The notes under the pieces: model-generated
Database searches by the model: none
The model's input: only the letters and a program-made list of their open reading frames with translations
What the model was told of the DNA's origin: nothing
Assembly: GCA_029975275.1 (NCBI GenBank)
Contig: JARKPN010000139.1
Span: forward strand, 1-64,000
From: Geobacteraceae bacterium
Lineage (GTDB): Bacteria; Desulfobacterota; Desulfuromonadia; Geobacterales; Geobacteraceae
Length of the DNA stretch: 64,000 nt
Direction: 5' to 3'
Translations under genes and position numbers: made by a program
Shown: positions 19,985 through 33,636 of the stretch, one piece after another
How the letters are laid out: each line of letters begins with the position of its first letter
How positions within the stretch are numbered: position 1 is the stretch's first letter

Positions 19985-20188
19985 ATGTGCTGCGGCAACT
20001 ACAACACCAACCTCGCGAAACTAATCAGCAAGGCCATAATGGACGCGACGTTTCGGGAACGGTTCCTTGCCGATCCCATGGGAACGGCACAGGAGTTTGG
20101 GTTTTCCGAGGCGGATCGGAACGAACTGGCCAGGTATGAGCCACAGAAACTGAGAGCAATAGTGGAGGGACCGCGCTCTCGCTCCTGA
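19985..20188 (+). CDS. 67-residue protein with N-terminal Cys pair, LigA/NHLP-leader-like
   Basis: Short gene with a strong AAGGAGG ribosome site ahead of ATG 19985 and normal codon bias. The protein begins MCCGNY and then has a helical segment with FRERFLADPMGTAQEFGFSEADRNELARY. This resembles the small helical LigA-like fold and the leader part of nitrile-hydratase-like RiPP precursors. No core peptide rich in Cys, Ser or Thr follows, so a RiPP role is doubtful. The adjacent Cys2-Cys3 could bind a metal or be modified. It is followed after 74 bases by the DUF364 gene on the same strand, implying an operon. Function unknown. Confidence 0.75.
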   Translation: MCCGNYNTNLAKLISKAIMDATFRERFLADPMGTAQEFGFSEADRNELARYEPQKLRAIVEGPRSRS

Positions 20189-20262
20189 GTTGCCATTGGT
20201 TCAGACGCCGGTTTCGTTCCGGGCGACTCCGTCGCCTCAATTTCCAGTTTTAGGAGGATAGA

Positions 20263-21126
20263 ATGAATCGAACAGAAGAAGCGGGTCCCTCCGGCATTCT
20301 GCTGGAGACTCTGGGCGCGATCCGGGAAAAGGTTAACGGGAAGGATCCCGTGACGGTGGAACGCGTTGTGCTGGGGCTTTTTTTCACCGGGGTGAAGCTG
20401 TCAAACGGTCATGGCGGCGTCTGCTACACGCCCATCAAGACCATTCCCGAGGCCGTGTGCTGCCCGAGCTCAGCGAGGGCGATGCCCGCCTCGGGTCGGC
20501 TCCGCGGTAGGAACGCAGTGGAATTTGCAGAAGAAGCCTTGTCAGGCAGTTCACTGCAGAGGGCGGTCGGGATTGCGGTAATCAACGCCCTCAGCAATGA
20601 TTACCTGGCTCAGGGGCAGTCGCCGGGCTATGTCGTCAAATCCGGTGCCGATCCCCTGGACGAGCTGACTCTTCCCGAGGATGCTTATGTCGTCGTGGTG
20701 GGTGCGCTCGCACCCTACCTCAAAATGCTGAAGACTCGTGGGAAACCCTTTTGCGTGCTCGAACAGGATCCGGCAACCCTCAAACCGGATGAGATGGCAT
20801 TTTATGCGCCCGCCGAACAGGCCTCCGAGAAGGTCCCTCACGCGGATGTTCTGATCGTCACCGGCACCACCCTCATTAACGGCACGCTGGAAGGACTGCT
20901 GACGTTAGCGAGGCGAGACGCCCAGGTCGCTGTCGTAGGTCCCACTGCCAGCATGCTGCCGGATGCCTTCTTCCGGCGCGGCGTCTACGCAGTGGGTGGC
21001 GTACGGGTAAGCGATCCTGACCCACTGCTCGATATCCTGGCTGAAGGCGGCTCCGGTTACCATTTCTTCGGCAAGGCGGCTGAAAAAGTCTCCATGATAC
21101 GCGCCGTTGCGTCAAGTGTGCATTGA
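20263..21126 (+). CDS. DUF4213/DUF364 protein, putative metal-chelation fold
   Basis: 287-residue cytoplasmic protein. The N-terminal DUF4213-type part carries GLFFTGVKLSNGHGGVCYTP. The C-terminal DUF364 part has a Rossmann-like VVVVGALAPYLKML, then DVLIVTGTTLINGTLEGLL and VAVVGPTASMLPDAFF. Family members are found near metal-cofactor and ABC metal-uptake genes and are annotated as putative heavy-metal chelation domains, but no reaction is established. A ribosome site (AGGAGGA) precedes ATG 20263. The gene converges with the MoeA-PBP gene 20 bases away. Context points to molybdenum or tungsten handling. Confidence 0.88.
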   Translation: MNRTEEAGPSGILLETLGAIREKVNGKDPVTVERVVLGLFFTGVKLSNGHGGVCYTPIKTIPEAVCCPSSARAMPASGRLRGRNAVEFAEEALSGSSLQRAVGIAVINALSNDYLAQGQSPGYVVKSGADPLDELTLPEDAYVVVVGALAPYLKMLKTRGKPFCVLEQDPATLKPDEMAFYAPAEQASEKVPHADVLIVTGTTLINGTLEGLLTLARRDAQVAVVGPTASMLPDAFFRRGVYAVGGVRVSDPDPLLDILAEGGSGYHFFGKAAEKVSMIRAVASSVH

Positions 21127-21146
21127 TGGTTCGCTCGACAGGCCTT

Positions 21147-23105
21147 CTACAGTTCTATCGCGACCTCACCCATGTGGGTCGTGTCATAGCCGGGCAACTC
21201 GGCAACGACCCGTCGCAGGTCCGGGCCGTGGATCAGATCGAGTAACGGGCGCAGCAGATCGCTTTCGTAATGCGGGCGGGGGATCACTAAATCGTAGCGT
21301 TCCTTCTCCAACGGGATGAAATCGAGGTTGAGAGCTCGCGCTGCGGCGGCAATGCCGAGACCGCAGTCGGCCGCGCCGGACTGGACCGCTACGGCGACCG
21401 CCAGATGGGTATACTCTTCACGTCGGTAACCTTTCACACTCTCAGGCCCGATTCCCAGTTTGTCCAGATGAAAGTCGAGCAGAACGCGTGTTCCGGCCCC
21501 GCGCTGGCGGTTAATATAGTTCACATCGTCTCTTGCCAGATCAGCCAGTCCCTTGATCCCTTTCGGGTTGCCCGGCGCAACGATCAGGCCCTGCTCGCGA
21601 TGCATGAAGGTCAGCAGCACCACCGGCACACCGGGCAGATATTGCTTCACATAAGAAATATTGTATTCGCCTGTCGTCGGGTCCAGGAGGTGTGACCCGG
21701 CCAGATGCGCGTCCCCGCGCCTCAGCGCAGTCAGCCCGCCGAAACTGCCGGCGTTGGCGCTTGAAAAGCGGCGACCGGACTCGGCGAGGGACTGCGCCAG
21801 CAGGTCAAGGCAAAGATCGTGACTGCCAATGTGAACTATGGTGCGATTTACTTCGGACGGATCGCGGTACAGTTCTACCATAACGTCCTGCCCGGCCTCG
21901 ACCCCCTCCGAAAATCTCGGTATGCGGACAATCCCGTCCGCCCGGACAAGGGAGGTGATGACGCCCGCCCCGCGCGACAGGGGCGCGGCCACGGTCCGTT
22001 CGCCCACCCGTCCGACGGTCACCCGCACCCATTCGTCCTCGCCCATCGGCGAAAGGAGCTTGCGGGAGATCGTGGCTTTCAGCCTGGGCTTTTCCCGTTG
22101 CGGCAGTCCGAGCCAATGGGATATCAGCGGCTCTACGAAAATCTCCCCTGTCAGCGCGCATGAAACGGGATAGCCCGGCACGCCTATAATGGGCGTGTTT
22201 TTATTGGTCACGGTGCCGAGAATAACCGGGTGGCCGGGACGTACGGCCACGCCGTGAACGAGCAGAGTTCCCAGTTCCTCAACGACGCTGGCGGTGAAAT
22301 CCTCGCTTCCGGCCGATGACCCGGCATTGACGAGAACCAGATCATGACCGTCCGCCGCTTCCCGTACCACGGCCTTGATGCGCTCATAATCGTCGATTAC
22401 TATCGGATACCGCGTGGGTGCGCCCCCCCATTCGCGCACCTGGGCAGCAAGAACGAGCGAGTTGTATTCGATGATATCGCCCGACTTCAGGCCGTTACGC
22501 GCCGCCTGTTCGGCGGTCACCAGCTCCGTACCCGTCGGGATTATCGCCACGCGCGGCTTGCGGCGGACGCTGACGGTCGCATGTCCGCACCCCGCGAGCG
22601 CACCCAGGTCCACCGGTTTCAGCAGATGGTTGGCCGGCAGCACCAGCTCGGTGGCGACCATATCCTCGCCCATGGGTCGGACCGCCGTCCATGGTGCCAC
22701 GCCGGCCTGGATCTCAATGGATTCGCCCCCGGTCTCTTCGTCAATATGCTGCGTATGCTCGATCATGATGACGGCGTCGGCCCAGGAAGGGATCGGATCG
22801 CCCGTATCGACATATTTGGCTTGCCCCTCAGGGCCGATCGTGAGGCGTTTCGGCGCTGTTTCGGTCGCGCCGATGGTATCGACCGAACGGACGGCATAAC
22901 CGTCCATCGCGCTTGCATGATAGCCCGGAGAAGACAGGGCCGCCCACACGGGCTTCGCGGTCACGCGACCTAATGCCTCATCTATCGGCAGATCCTCGCC
23001 GGAAAACCCGGCCCACGCCCCGGAGCTTTCCATTGCCGCGATAAACCGGCCCCACGCCTCATCCAGCGGTATGTCTTCGAGATAAAATTTCCTGCCTTTG
23101 CCCAT
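21147..23105 (-). CDS. MoeA-like molybdopterin molybdotransferase fused to PBP-like domain
   Basis: 652 residues in two parts. Residues 1 to about 410 are a MoeA domain (SAMDGYAVRS, GTELV, NAGSSAGSEDFT and the nucleotide/product loop GVPGYPVSCALTGE), which inserts Mo or W into adenylated molybdopterin. Residues from about 430 to the end form a type-2 periplasmic-binding-protein-like domain without a signal peptide (GSHDLCLDLLA, RGAGTRVLLDF, ADCGLGIAAAA), probably a cytoplasmic ligand sensor. This fusion is known in anaerobes carrying several MoeA copies. It starts 28 bases after the second moeA, so both are co-transcribed. The duplication may separate Mo from W insertion. Confidence 0.92.
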   Translation of the reverse strand: MGKGRKFYLEDIPLDEAWGRFIAAMESSGAWAGFSGEDLPIDEALGRVTAKPVWAALSSPGYHASAMDGYAVRSVDTIGATETAPKRLTIGPEGQAKYVDTGDPIPSWADAVIMIEHTQHIDEETGGESIEIQAGVAPWTAVRPMGEDMVATELVLPANHLLKPVDLGALAGCGHATVSVRRKPRVAIIPTGTELVTAEQAARNGLKSGDIIEYNSLVLAAQVREWGGAPTRYPIVIDDYERIKAVVREAADGHDLVLVNAGSSAGSEDFTASVVEELGTLLVHGVAVRPGHPVILGTVTNKNTPIIGVPGYPVSCALTGEIFVEPLISHWLGLPQREKPRLKATISRKLLSPMGEDEWVRVTVGRVGERTVAAPLSRGAGVITSLVRADGIVRIPRFSEGVEAGQDVMVELYRDPSEVNRTIVHIGSHDLCLDLLAQSLAESGRRFSSANAGSFGGLTALRRGDAHLAGSHLLDPTTGEYNISYVKQYLPGVPVVLLTFMHREQGLIVAPGNPKGIKGLADLARDDVNYINRQRGAGTRVLLDFHLDKLGIGPESVKGYRREEYTHLAVAVAVQSGAADCGLGIAAAARALNLDFIPLEKERYDLVIPRPHYESDLLRPLLDLIHGPDLRRVVAELPGYDTTHMGEVAIEL

Positions 23106-23133
23106 TGTGGTCTCCTGTCAACTGATCGCGTTC

Positions 23134-24366
23134 TCAGAATAATTCCACCTCAACCGACTCCCCCCTGTGCAACCCGTTTGAATCGAGCGGTACGCACAAC
23201 ATTCCGTCAGCCTTGACCAGAGTGTAAATCAGGTTCGATTTGCCGAAGACCGGTTCGGCCCAGAGCTGGTTGTCACGCTCCGCCAGCCTGACCTGCACGT
23301 AGTCTTCGCGTCCCGTTACCGACGAAACGTTATGGGAAAGCTTTGCCGTCAAACGCCGTCGGACCGGTGGATTCACCACGCCCTGCATCCGTCGGAGTAT
23401 CGGCACCAGGAATAGTCCGGCCACGACCATTGCACTGACGGGATTCCCCGGCAGGCCTATGACGGGCTTGCCGCTGCAGACTCCCAGTATGGTCGGCTTG
23501 CCGGGCCTTACCGCAACACCGTGGACAGCCACACCCGGTTTGCCCAGATCATTCACGACATTTGCCGTAAGATCGCGCGTCGAAACGGACGACCCGGCTG
23601 AAATCACCAGCACGTCCGCGTCCTCCAGCGCCACACGGGCGGCGGAAAGAAGCGACTCGTAATCGTCCCCTACTATTCCCCGGGGTAAGGGAACTCCGCC
23701 GGCACGGGCGACAAGACCCGCGATGGTATAGGTGTTGACGTCCCGTATCTGACCGGGGCCGGGCGTCAGTTCCGGCGGAATGACCTCATCCCCGGTGGAG
23801 ACTATCGCAACGCGCGGTCTGGCAGCCACCGTTACCTGCGTGATGCCCAATGCCATCAATCCGCCGAGGTCCTGGGGACGAAGAATGTGTCCCGGGTCAA
23901 ACAACGGCTCGCCCTCCTTTACGTCTTCGCCTACGTCGATCACATTCTCGCCCGGTGCAACGGCGCGCAGCACTTCGATGTTGGAAGCGTCGAGCTTTTG
24001 CGTCCGCTCAACCATCACAACGGCGTCAGCTCCGGGCGGAATCATGCCGCCTGTGTAAACGACAACCGCCTGGGCCGGGCCGACCGCCAGTTCGGACGCG
24101 CGGCCCATCGGCACTTCGCCTATGACGGCAAGATACGCCGGCAGCGATTCGGTCGCTCCGAAGGTATCTTCGGCGCGCAACGCGTAACCGTCCATCGTAC
24201 TGCGGGGGAAGGCAGGCAGGGAAGATGGGGCCGCCAGTTTTTCTACCAGCACTCTGTCGAGCGCTTCCCCGGAAGCTATGCTCTCCTCCAGGACATCAGA
24301 CGGAAGCTGATCGAACAAGACCCTGAGCGCATCCGCGGGTGTAAGCACCTTGAACATTTCAGGCAT
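23134..24366 (-). CDS. moeA: molybdopterin molybdenumtransferase MoeA
   Basis: 410-residue stand-alone MoeA of normal length that catalyses metal insertion into the pterin cofactor. Motifs include STMDGYALRAEDT, VYTGGMIPPGADAVVMVERTQ, STGDEV and GLPGNPVSAMV. ATG 24366 is chosen because AGGAG lies 7 bases upstream. The in-frame GTG at 24372 sits too close to that site. It is the first gene of a two-gene minus-strand unit with the MoeA-PBP fusion and is divergent from desulfoferrodoxin. No ModE-like palindrome was seen in the 183-base divergent gap. Confidence 0.94.
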   Translation of the reverse strand: MPEMFKVLTPADALRVLFDQLPSDVLEESIASGEALDRVLVEKLAAPSSLPAFPRSTMDGYALRAEDTFGATESLPAYLAVIGEVPMGRASELAVGPAQAVVVYTGGMIPPGADAVVMVERTQKLDASNIEVLRAVAPGENVIDVGEDVKEGEPLFDPGHILRPQDLGGLMALGITQVTVAARPRVAIVSTGDEVIPPELTPGPGQIRDVNTYTIAGLVARAGGVPLPRGIVGDDYESLLSAARVALEDADVLVISAGSSVSTRDLTANVVNDLGKPGVAVHGVAVRPGKPTILGVCSGKPVIGLPGNPVSAMVVAGLFLVPILRRMQGVVNPPVRRRLTAKLSHNVSSVTGREDYVQVRLAERDNQLWAEPVFGKSNLIYTLVKADGMLCVPLDSNGLHRGESVEVELF

Positions 24367-24549
24367 CGACACACTCCTTTGGTTAACATTCTGATATTAC
24401 TTTCAGCAACGATTCTTTCAGCATGAGGAGGTATGGTAACAGTATAACAGACCCGCGACCAGAACCGCGGCTTGCACAGCTCCGTCCACTGCGGTACAGT
24501 TAACCATACTCGGGAAAACAATCCAAACTCTATCTTGAACGGAGGTTTT

Positions 24550-24930
24550 ATGGCAAGCGTACTGGAAATCTATAAGTGTGAACTGTGCGGAAACATAGTC
24601 GAGGTCACGCACGGCGGAGCGGGTGAACTGGTCTGCTGCGGAGAGCCCATGAAGCTGATGGCCGAGAATACGGTCGACGCCTCGAAGGAAAAGCATGTCC
24701 CGGTCATCGAGCGGGGGGCCGACTCGATCACGGTAAAGGTGGGGAGTGTCCCTCATCCCATGGAGGAGAAGCACTACATCGAATGGGTGGAGATCATTGC
24801 CGACGGCAAGGCCTACCGTCAGTTCCTCAAGCCGGGGGAGGCGCCGGAGGCGGTATTCAAGATCACCGCCCGGCAGGTGACGGCCAGGGAATACTGTAAC
24901 ATCCACCTGCTCTGGAAATCCGAAGGATAA
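24550..24930 (+). CDS. dfx: desulfoferrodoxin (superoxide reductase)
   Basis: 126-residue two-iron superoxide reductase that reduces superoxide to peroxide without making oxygen, typical of anaerobes. The desulforedoxin-type center I ligands are C10, C13, C29 and C30. The catalytic center II ligands H49, H69, H75, C116 and H119 and the EK pair at 47-48 are all present at the canonical positions. ATG 24550 follows GGAGG. The open frame to 24472 is not translated sequence. It is monocistronic and ends at the terminator at 24962. Confidence 0.97.
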   Translation: MASVLEIYKCELCGNIVEVTHGGAGELVCCGEPMKLMAENTVDASKEKHVPVIERGADSITVKVGSVPHPMEEKHYIEWVEIIADGKAYRQFLKPGEAPEAVFKITARQVTAREYCNIHLLWKSEG

Positions 24931-24961
24931 GGGCGACCGGCTTCATAGGTACACAAAGCAG

Positions 24962-24997
24962 GAGGCCGCCGGGGACACCGGCCGGCCTCTTTGTTTT
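24962..24997 (+). terminator. intrinsic terminator after desulfoferrodoxin
   Basis: Stem GAGGCCGCCGG / CCGGCCGGCCTC with a short loop, followed by TTTGTTTT on the plus strand. It lies between the convergent desulfoferrodoxin and cyclophilin genes. Confidence 0.8.
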
Positions 24998-25023
24998 CGC
25001 TTCGATCCACCCTTGTGCGCCCG

Positions 25024-25539
25024 TTATTCGATGATACGTACCGAGGTAATGACAACCGGCTCCACCGGCACGTCGGAGTGTCCCATGCAGGAACCGGTCT
25101 TGACCTGGCGTATGGCGTCCACCGTCTCCATCCCCTCCACTACCTGCCCGAACACCGCATACCCGAACAGCTCCGGCGTCTTGCCCCGGTAGTCCAGGAA
25201 CTCGTTGTCAACCACGTTGATGAAGAACTGGGAGGTTGCGCTGTCCACCACGGCGGTCCTGGCCATGGCCAGAGTGCCGCGCTTGTTGGAAAGGCCGTTG
25301 GCCGCCTCGTTCTTGATGGCGAATTTGGTCTTCTTCTGCTGCATGGAGGCGTCCATGCCGCCCCCCTGGATCATGAACTCCTTGATCACCCTGTGGAAGA
25401 TCAACCCGTCGTAGAAGCCTTCCTTCACGTAGGAAAGGAAGTTGCGGACGCTTATGGGCGCCTTGTCCTTGAAAAGCTCGATGGTCACATTGCCCATTGA
25501 GGTATCCATGAGGACCCTGGGATTCTTTTCTTCGGTCAT
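25024..25539 (-). CDS. cyclophilin-type peptidyl-prolyl isomerase
   Basis: 171-residue cytoplasmic prolyl isomerase (no signal peptide) that aids protein folding. Active-site motifs [19 protein letters not shown] and [10 protein letters not shown] are intact. ATG 25539 (MTEEKN) follows AGGAG. The ATG at 25578 lacks a ribosome site. The C-terminal half carries an insertion around the [19 protein letters not shown] block, as in PpiB-like proteins. Single gene, convergent with desulfoferrodoxin. Confidence 0.94.
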   Translation of the reverse strand: MTEEKNPRVLMDTSMGNVTIELFKDKAPISVRNFLSYVKEGFYDGLIFHRVIKEFMIQGGGMDASMQQKKTKFAIKNEAANGLSNKRGTLAMARTAVVDSATSQFFINVVDNEFLDYRGKTPELFGYAVFGQVVEGMETVDAIRQVKTGSCMGHSDVPVEPVVITSVRIIE

Positions 25540-25719
25540 CTGTCGCTCCTTTGGCTGAGTATATGACTTTTCTACCACACTTTCACGGCCAGGAAAAACT
25601 TTTTCGCGGGGTTGCCTTTTGCCGGAGTTGCGATAGGGTTAACCGGTTACGATACTCGTTCAGGCGGAAACGGCCAAAGCCGCGGACCGGACTTCGTCCA
25701 ACCGCCGAGGGTGAGCAAG

Positions 25720-30612
<4,893 letters not shown>

Positions 30613-30656
30613 GCAGGCTGGACAGCTGAGCAGCAACGCCACAGGAAAGGAACACC

Positions 30657-31400
30657 ATGACCAGGACAAAGTGGTTGGCCCTCGTTTTCATGACCGTCTT
30701 CATCTCAACCGCCCCGGTTGCGGCCGCGCCCCCAAAAAAGGCCGATCCGCAGCCGCAGGAGGTACTGAAGAAGCTGTTTCCCAAGCTGAAGTACACCTCG
30801 ATCGGCAAGACCGACATCGACGGCCTCTACGAGGTAGCCACCGACGGGAAAATAATCTATTTCCACCCCAAGACCGGCTATCTCTTCATCGGCGACATCG
30901 TGAACAACGAAGGAAGAAGCCTTACCCAGGAGAAGATGGCTGCCGAGCGCTTCAAGCTGCTGACCCGCGATGACCTGAAAAAGGCCATAAAGGTGGGAAA
31001 CGGCCGGAACACCGTCATCGAGGTGACCGACCCCGACTGCTCCTTCTGCAGAAAGATGCACGCCTATTGGGAATCCAGGCACGACGTAACCCGCTACATC
31101 TTTTTCAAACCGCTCGACATACACCCCGACGCGGTCAAGAAGGCAACCTACGTCCTGTCGGCCGACGACACTGAAAAGGCACTGTTCGAGGTGTATTCCG
31201 GCCAGCTGGATTCCAAGCGGGACGTCCTGGACAGGAAATACGACGACAAGGGAAGGCTCCAGGCCCAGCGAGCGGTGGCGGACAAGCTGGAGGTCAACAG
31301 CACCCCGACCTTCTGGGTGAACGGAAAGTTCGTCAACGGCGCCAACATCCCCCTGATCGAGAAATACATCGGCAAGCCGCCCGCGGGAGGCAGGAAATAA
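30657..31400 (+). CDS. periplasmic DsbC/DsbG-like thiol-disulfide protein
   Basis: 247 residues with a signal peptide (1-24, ending PVAAA). The N-terminal dimerisation-like segment contains YTSIGKTDIDGLYEV and FIGDIV, as in DsbC. The thioredoxin-fold part has C128-S-F-C131 in VTDPDCSFC and the cis-proline in STPTFWVNG. It is expected to shuffle or reduce disulfides in exported proteins such as multiheme cytochromes. A DsbD-type reductase is not in this window. A ribosome site AGGAAAGG precedes ATG 30657. Confidence 0.9.
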   Translation: MTRTKWLALVFMTVFISTAPVAAAPPKKADPQPQEVLKKLFPKLKYTSIGKTDIDGLYEVATDGKIIYFHPKTGYLFIGDIVNNEGRSLTQEKMAAERFKLLTRDDLKKAIKVGNGRNTVIEVTDPDCSFCRKMHAYWESRHDVTRYIFFKPLDIHPDAVKKATYVLSADDTEKALFEVYSGQLDSKRDVLDRKYDDKGRLQAQRAVADKLEVNSTPTFWVNGKFVNGANIPLIEKYIGKPPAGGRK

Positions 31401-31423
31401 TCCCTTCTGGGAAAATGCCATAC

Positions 31424-31451
31424 AGGGCCGGAATGGGACTTTCCCGGCCCT
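31424..31451. terminator. weak bidirectional hairpin between convergent genes
   Basis: Eight-base stem AGGGCCGG / CCGGCCCT with a 12-base loop, between the DsbC-like gene and the DUF296 gene. There is no clear T tract on either strand. Confidence 0.4.
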
Positions 31452-31493
31452 TGCACCCCGTATGAAAAGGATCGTGAGCAGCCCCCTACCCAT

Positions 31494-31928
31494 TCACAGC
31501 TTCAGCAGCACCATCCCCGACTGCTGATCCCGCTCACGTACCGCGTCGATACCGGTCAGCTCCATGACGACCGCCTCAAGGACCAGGAACGTTTCCGCGT
31601 CCTCCCTCAGGCAGCCCACCCGGACCGCGTCCCGCTTGCCGAACGCGCCGTGGAAATGGACCTTCGGCTCCTCCCCCTCCCGGAATATGGTCCCGAACCC
31701 GGTCACTTCATGGCTTTCACAGAGGCTTCGCCATATGGGCACCGGCGGCATCTCCTCCTTCTCCGGCCCGGTAACGAACCTCCCCTTCCGCATGCCTCCC
31801 ACCAGATGAAAGGCCGCGCTTCTGAGCCCCTCCTTCTTTGCCAGATCCACCAGCCCGCCAAGCACATCGTCCCCATCCTCGAAACGTACGACGAATACCC
31901 TGCCAATCTGTCCGCTCGCGTATTTCAT
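31494..31928 (-). CDS. PPC/DUF296 domain protein
   Basis: 144-residue protein consisting of one PPC (DUF296) domain, with the trimer-type metal-binding HFH element in KVHFHGAFGK. Bacterial single-domain forms are commonly annotated as DNA-binding, by analogy with the plant AT-hook proteins, but evidence for DNA binding is weak since no AT-hook is present. ATG 31928 (MKYASG) follows GCGAGG. The longer frame to 32096 has no ribosome site. Confidence 0.85.
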   Translation of the reverse strand: MKYASGQIGRVFVVRFEDGDDVLGGLVDLAKKEGLRSAAFHLVGGMRKGRFVTGPEKEEMPPVPIWRSLCESHEVTGFGTIFREGEEPKVHFHGAFGKRDAVRVGCLREDAETFLVLEAVVMELTGIDAVRERDQQSGMVLLKL

Positions 31929-32130
31929 GGAACCTCGCTTCCCTTCTCCCTTATTCCGCTGTATTTCCTTTCCGCCCGGAGAATGTAACACCTGGGGGCG
32001 AAAGGACAAAGCGGTTTTTTCCCATGAGAGTCGCTTCGGGGGATTTCCAACCCGGCCTCTGCCGCGTATTTCAGCGAGAACCGGATACTTTCGCAATCAT
32101 CGGCACGGTCGGCCGGAAGGCACTTTTTCC

Positions 32131-32159
32131 TTGACAGCCCTGCACCACGGTGATAGAAA
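32131..32159 (+). promoter_or_regulatory. sigma-70 promoter for rpsT
   Basis: Consensus TTGACA (32131-32136), 17-base spacer, TAGAAA (32154-32159). Transcription would begin near 32166, giving a leader of about 48 bases before the UUG start. Confidence 0.6.
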
Positions 32160-32213
32160 TATTACCTTTCAAATACCCACAGAAAAACGTTGCATATATT
32201 CGGGAGGTGCAGT

Positions 32214-32477
32214 TTGGCTCATCACAAGTCGGCCCTGAAGAGGATCAAGCAGAACAAGAAGAAAACCGCCAGAAACAAGCACGTCCGCTCCACTCTGCGG
32301 ACCTTCATAAAGCGCGTCCGCGAGGCGGTTGCGGCAAACGACACCAACCTGGCGAAGGAGTCCCTGGAAGCCGCCATACCGGTCATCGACTCTGCCGCAT
32401 CCAAGGGCGTCATCCACAGGGCCAATGCCTCACGTAACGTCTCGCGCCTGAGCAGACTGGTCAACACCCTCGGCTAG
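32214..32477 (+). CDS. rpsT: 30S ribosomal protein S20 (UUG start)
   Basis: 87-residue basic 16S rRNA-binding protein of the small subunit ([12 protein letters not shown] at the N-terminus, [10 protein letters not shown] at the C-terminus). The frame opens with TTG at 32214, 6 bases after GGGAGGTG. The only ATG upstream (32190) would add residues foreign to the family. E. coli rpsT also uses UUG, where it takes part in autogenous control, so the same may hold here. Monocistronic with its own promoter and terminator. Confidence 0.96.
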   Translation: MAHHKSALKRIKQNKKKTARNKHVRSTLRTFIKRVREAVAANDTNLAKESLEAAIPVIDSAASKGVIHRANASRNVSRLSRLVNTLG

Positions 32478-32555
32478 CTAGGTTCGGAAAATGAAACGCA
32501 GCAGCCGCGGCATGAAGTCTCAAATGAGACCGTCGCTCGCGGGATCGGTGCAAAA

Positions 32556-32585
32556 CAAAGGGACCTCGTACTCGGGGTCCCTTTG
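32556..32585. terminator. bidirectional terminator between rpsT and holA
   Basis: Ten-base stem CAAAGGGACC / GGTCCCTTTG. On the minus strand it is followed by TTTGTTTTGC, serving holA. On the plus strand it lies about 80 bases after the rpsT stop with a poorer T tract. Confidence 0.7.
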
Positions 32586-32626
32586 CCATATCTATCGAAC
32601 AGCGCCTTCCGTAATGCCTTTACCCC

Positions 32627-33625
32627 TCACCCGCCCCGTCCGCACACCTCCATGACGAACGTCTCCAGCAGCACATCCGGCCTGCCACGACCGCTCTTCA
32701 TGGCCAGATCGATCTCGAACAGCCTTGCGAAAATTCCTTTCAGTTCCCTGACGTGATAGTTCCCTGCCTGCCGGATGACCCCCTGGAGAAAATACGGGGC
32801 TATGCCGGTCGCCTTCCCTATCTCCGGCTGAGGGGTCTTCCGGTCCAGCAGTTCCCGCACCTTCCATAGCTGACGATAGTGACGGGTAATCATTGCCAGG
32901 ACCAGGAGAGGGGCCTCGCCCCCCCGGAGCAGGGTTTCCAGGCTCCGGAGCGCCCGGTCGATATTTTTGTCCCCCAGAGAGTCAGCCAGCTCGAACACGC
33001 TGTTCACCCTAGTGTCGGAAACCACCGCGCGGATGTCGGCCACCGCGATCCGGTCGCGCCCACCGACATAGAGCACGGCCTTCTCCAGCTCCGAGACCAG
33101 CTCCTGCAGGTTGTTGCCGACCAGATAGACCAGCATCTCGGCCGCGGCAGGCTCGATCCCCTTCCCCCTGGCGGATGCCTCGTTGCGGATGAAGGCGGGA
33201 AGCTGGTTCTCGTAGGGACGCTTGAATTCCACCAGCTCCCCGTGCTTTCTGAACTCCGTGAAGAATTTTTTCCTCTGATCGATCTTTTCGCCCAGGAAGG
33301 CCAGGCAGGTCGAGGGTGAGGGGCTCTGCAGGTAGGAGAGCAGGAGTTCGAGGGCGGCCGCGGGCAGGGCGTCGGCCTTTTTCACCAACACCACCCGCCA
33401 GGGGGCGAACATGGGGAGGGTTGCGGCCGCTTCGGCGATCTCCCCTCCCCGACATTCGGTTCCGTAGAATACATTCAGGTTGAAGTCCCGCATGTCCGGG
33501 GTAACCAGGCGTTCCACCAGCCGCCGGACCGCCACCTCCATAAGATACGGCTCGTCTCCGTAGAGGTAGTAAAGGGGCCGGATCTCGCCCCTGTCGATTG
33601 CGGTGGTGAATTCCTTGGGTTTCAT
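32627..33625 (-). CDS. holA: DNA polymerase III delta subunit
   Basis: 332-residue clamp-loader subunit that opens the beta sliding clamp. It begins MKPKEFTTAID (ATG 33625, 11 bases after the lptE stop) and has the family RPLYYLYGDEPYL segment, then FYGTE, and an alpha-helical C-terminal collar (AMITRHYRQLW, YHVRELKGIF). The AAA-like domain lacks a P-loop, as usual for delta. Co-directional with leuS and lptE, as in many bacteria. Confidence 0.93.
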   Translation of the reverse strand: MKPKEFTTAIDRGEIRPLYYLYGDEPYLMEVAVRRLVERLVTPDMRDFNLNVFYGTECRGGEIAEAAATLPMFAPWRVVLVKKADALPAAALELLLSYLQSPSPSTCLAFLGEKIDQRKKFFTEFRKHGELVEFKRPYENQLPAFIRNEASARGKGIEPAAAEMLVYLVGNNLQELVSELEKAVLYVGGRDRIAVADIRAVVSDTRVNSVFELADSLGDKNIDRALRSLETLLRGGEAPLLVLAMITRHYRQLWKVRELLDRKTPQPEIGKATGIAPYFLQGVIRQAGNYHVRELKGIFARLFEIDLAMKSGRGRPDVLLETFVMEVCGRGG

Positions 33626-33636
33626 GGGGTACCGGG

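Noticed and set aside
19985-20188. RiPP precursor interpretation of the 67-residue protein
   Set aside because: The leader-like helix is present but no core peptide follows, the cysteines are at the N-terminus, and no dedicated modification or export genes are adjacent. Kept only as a weak alternative.
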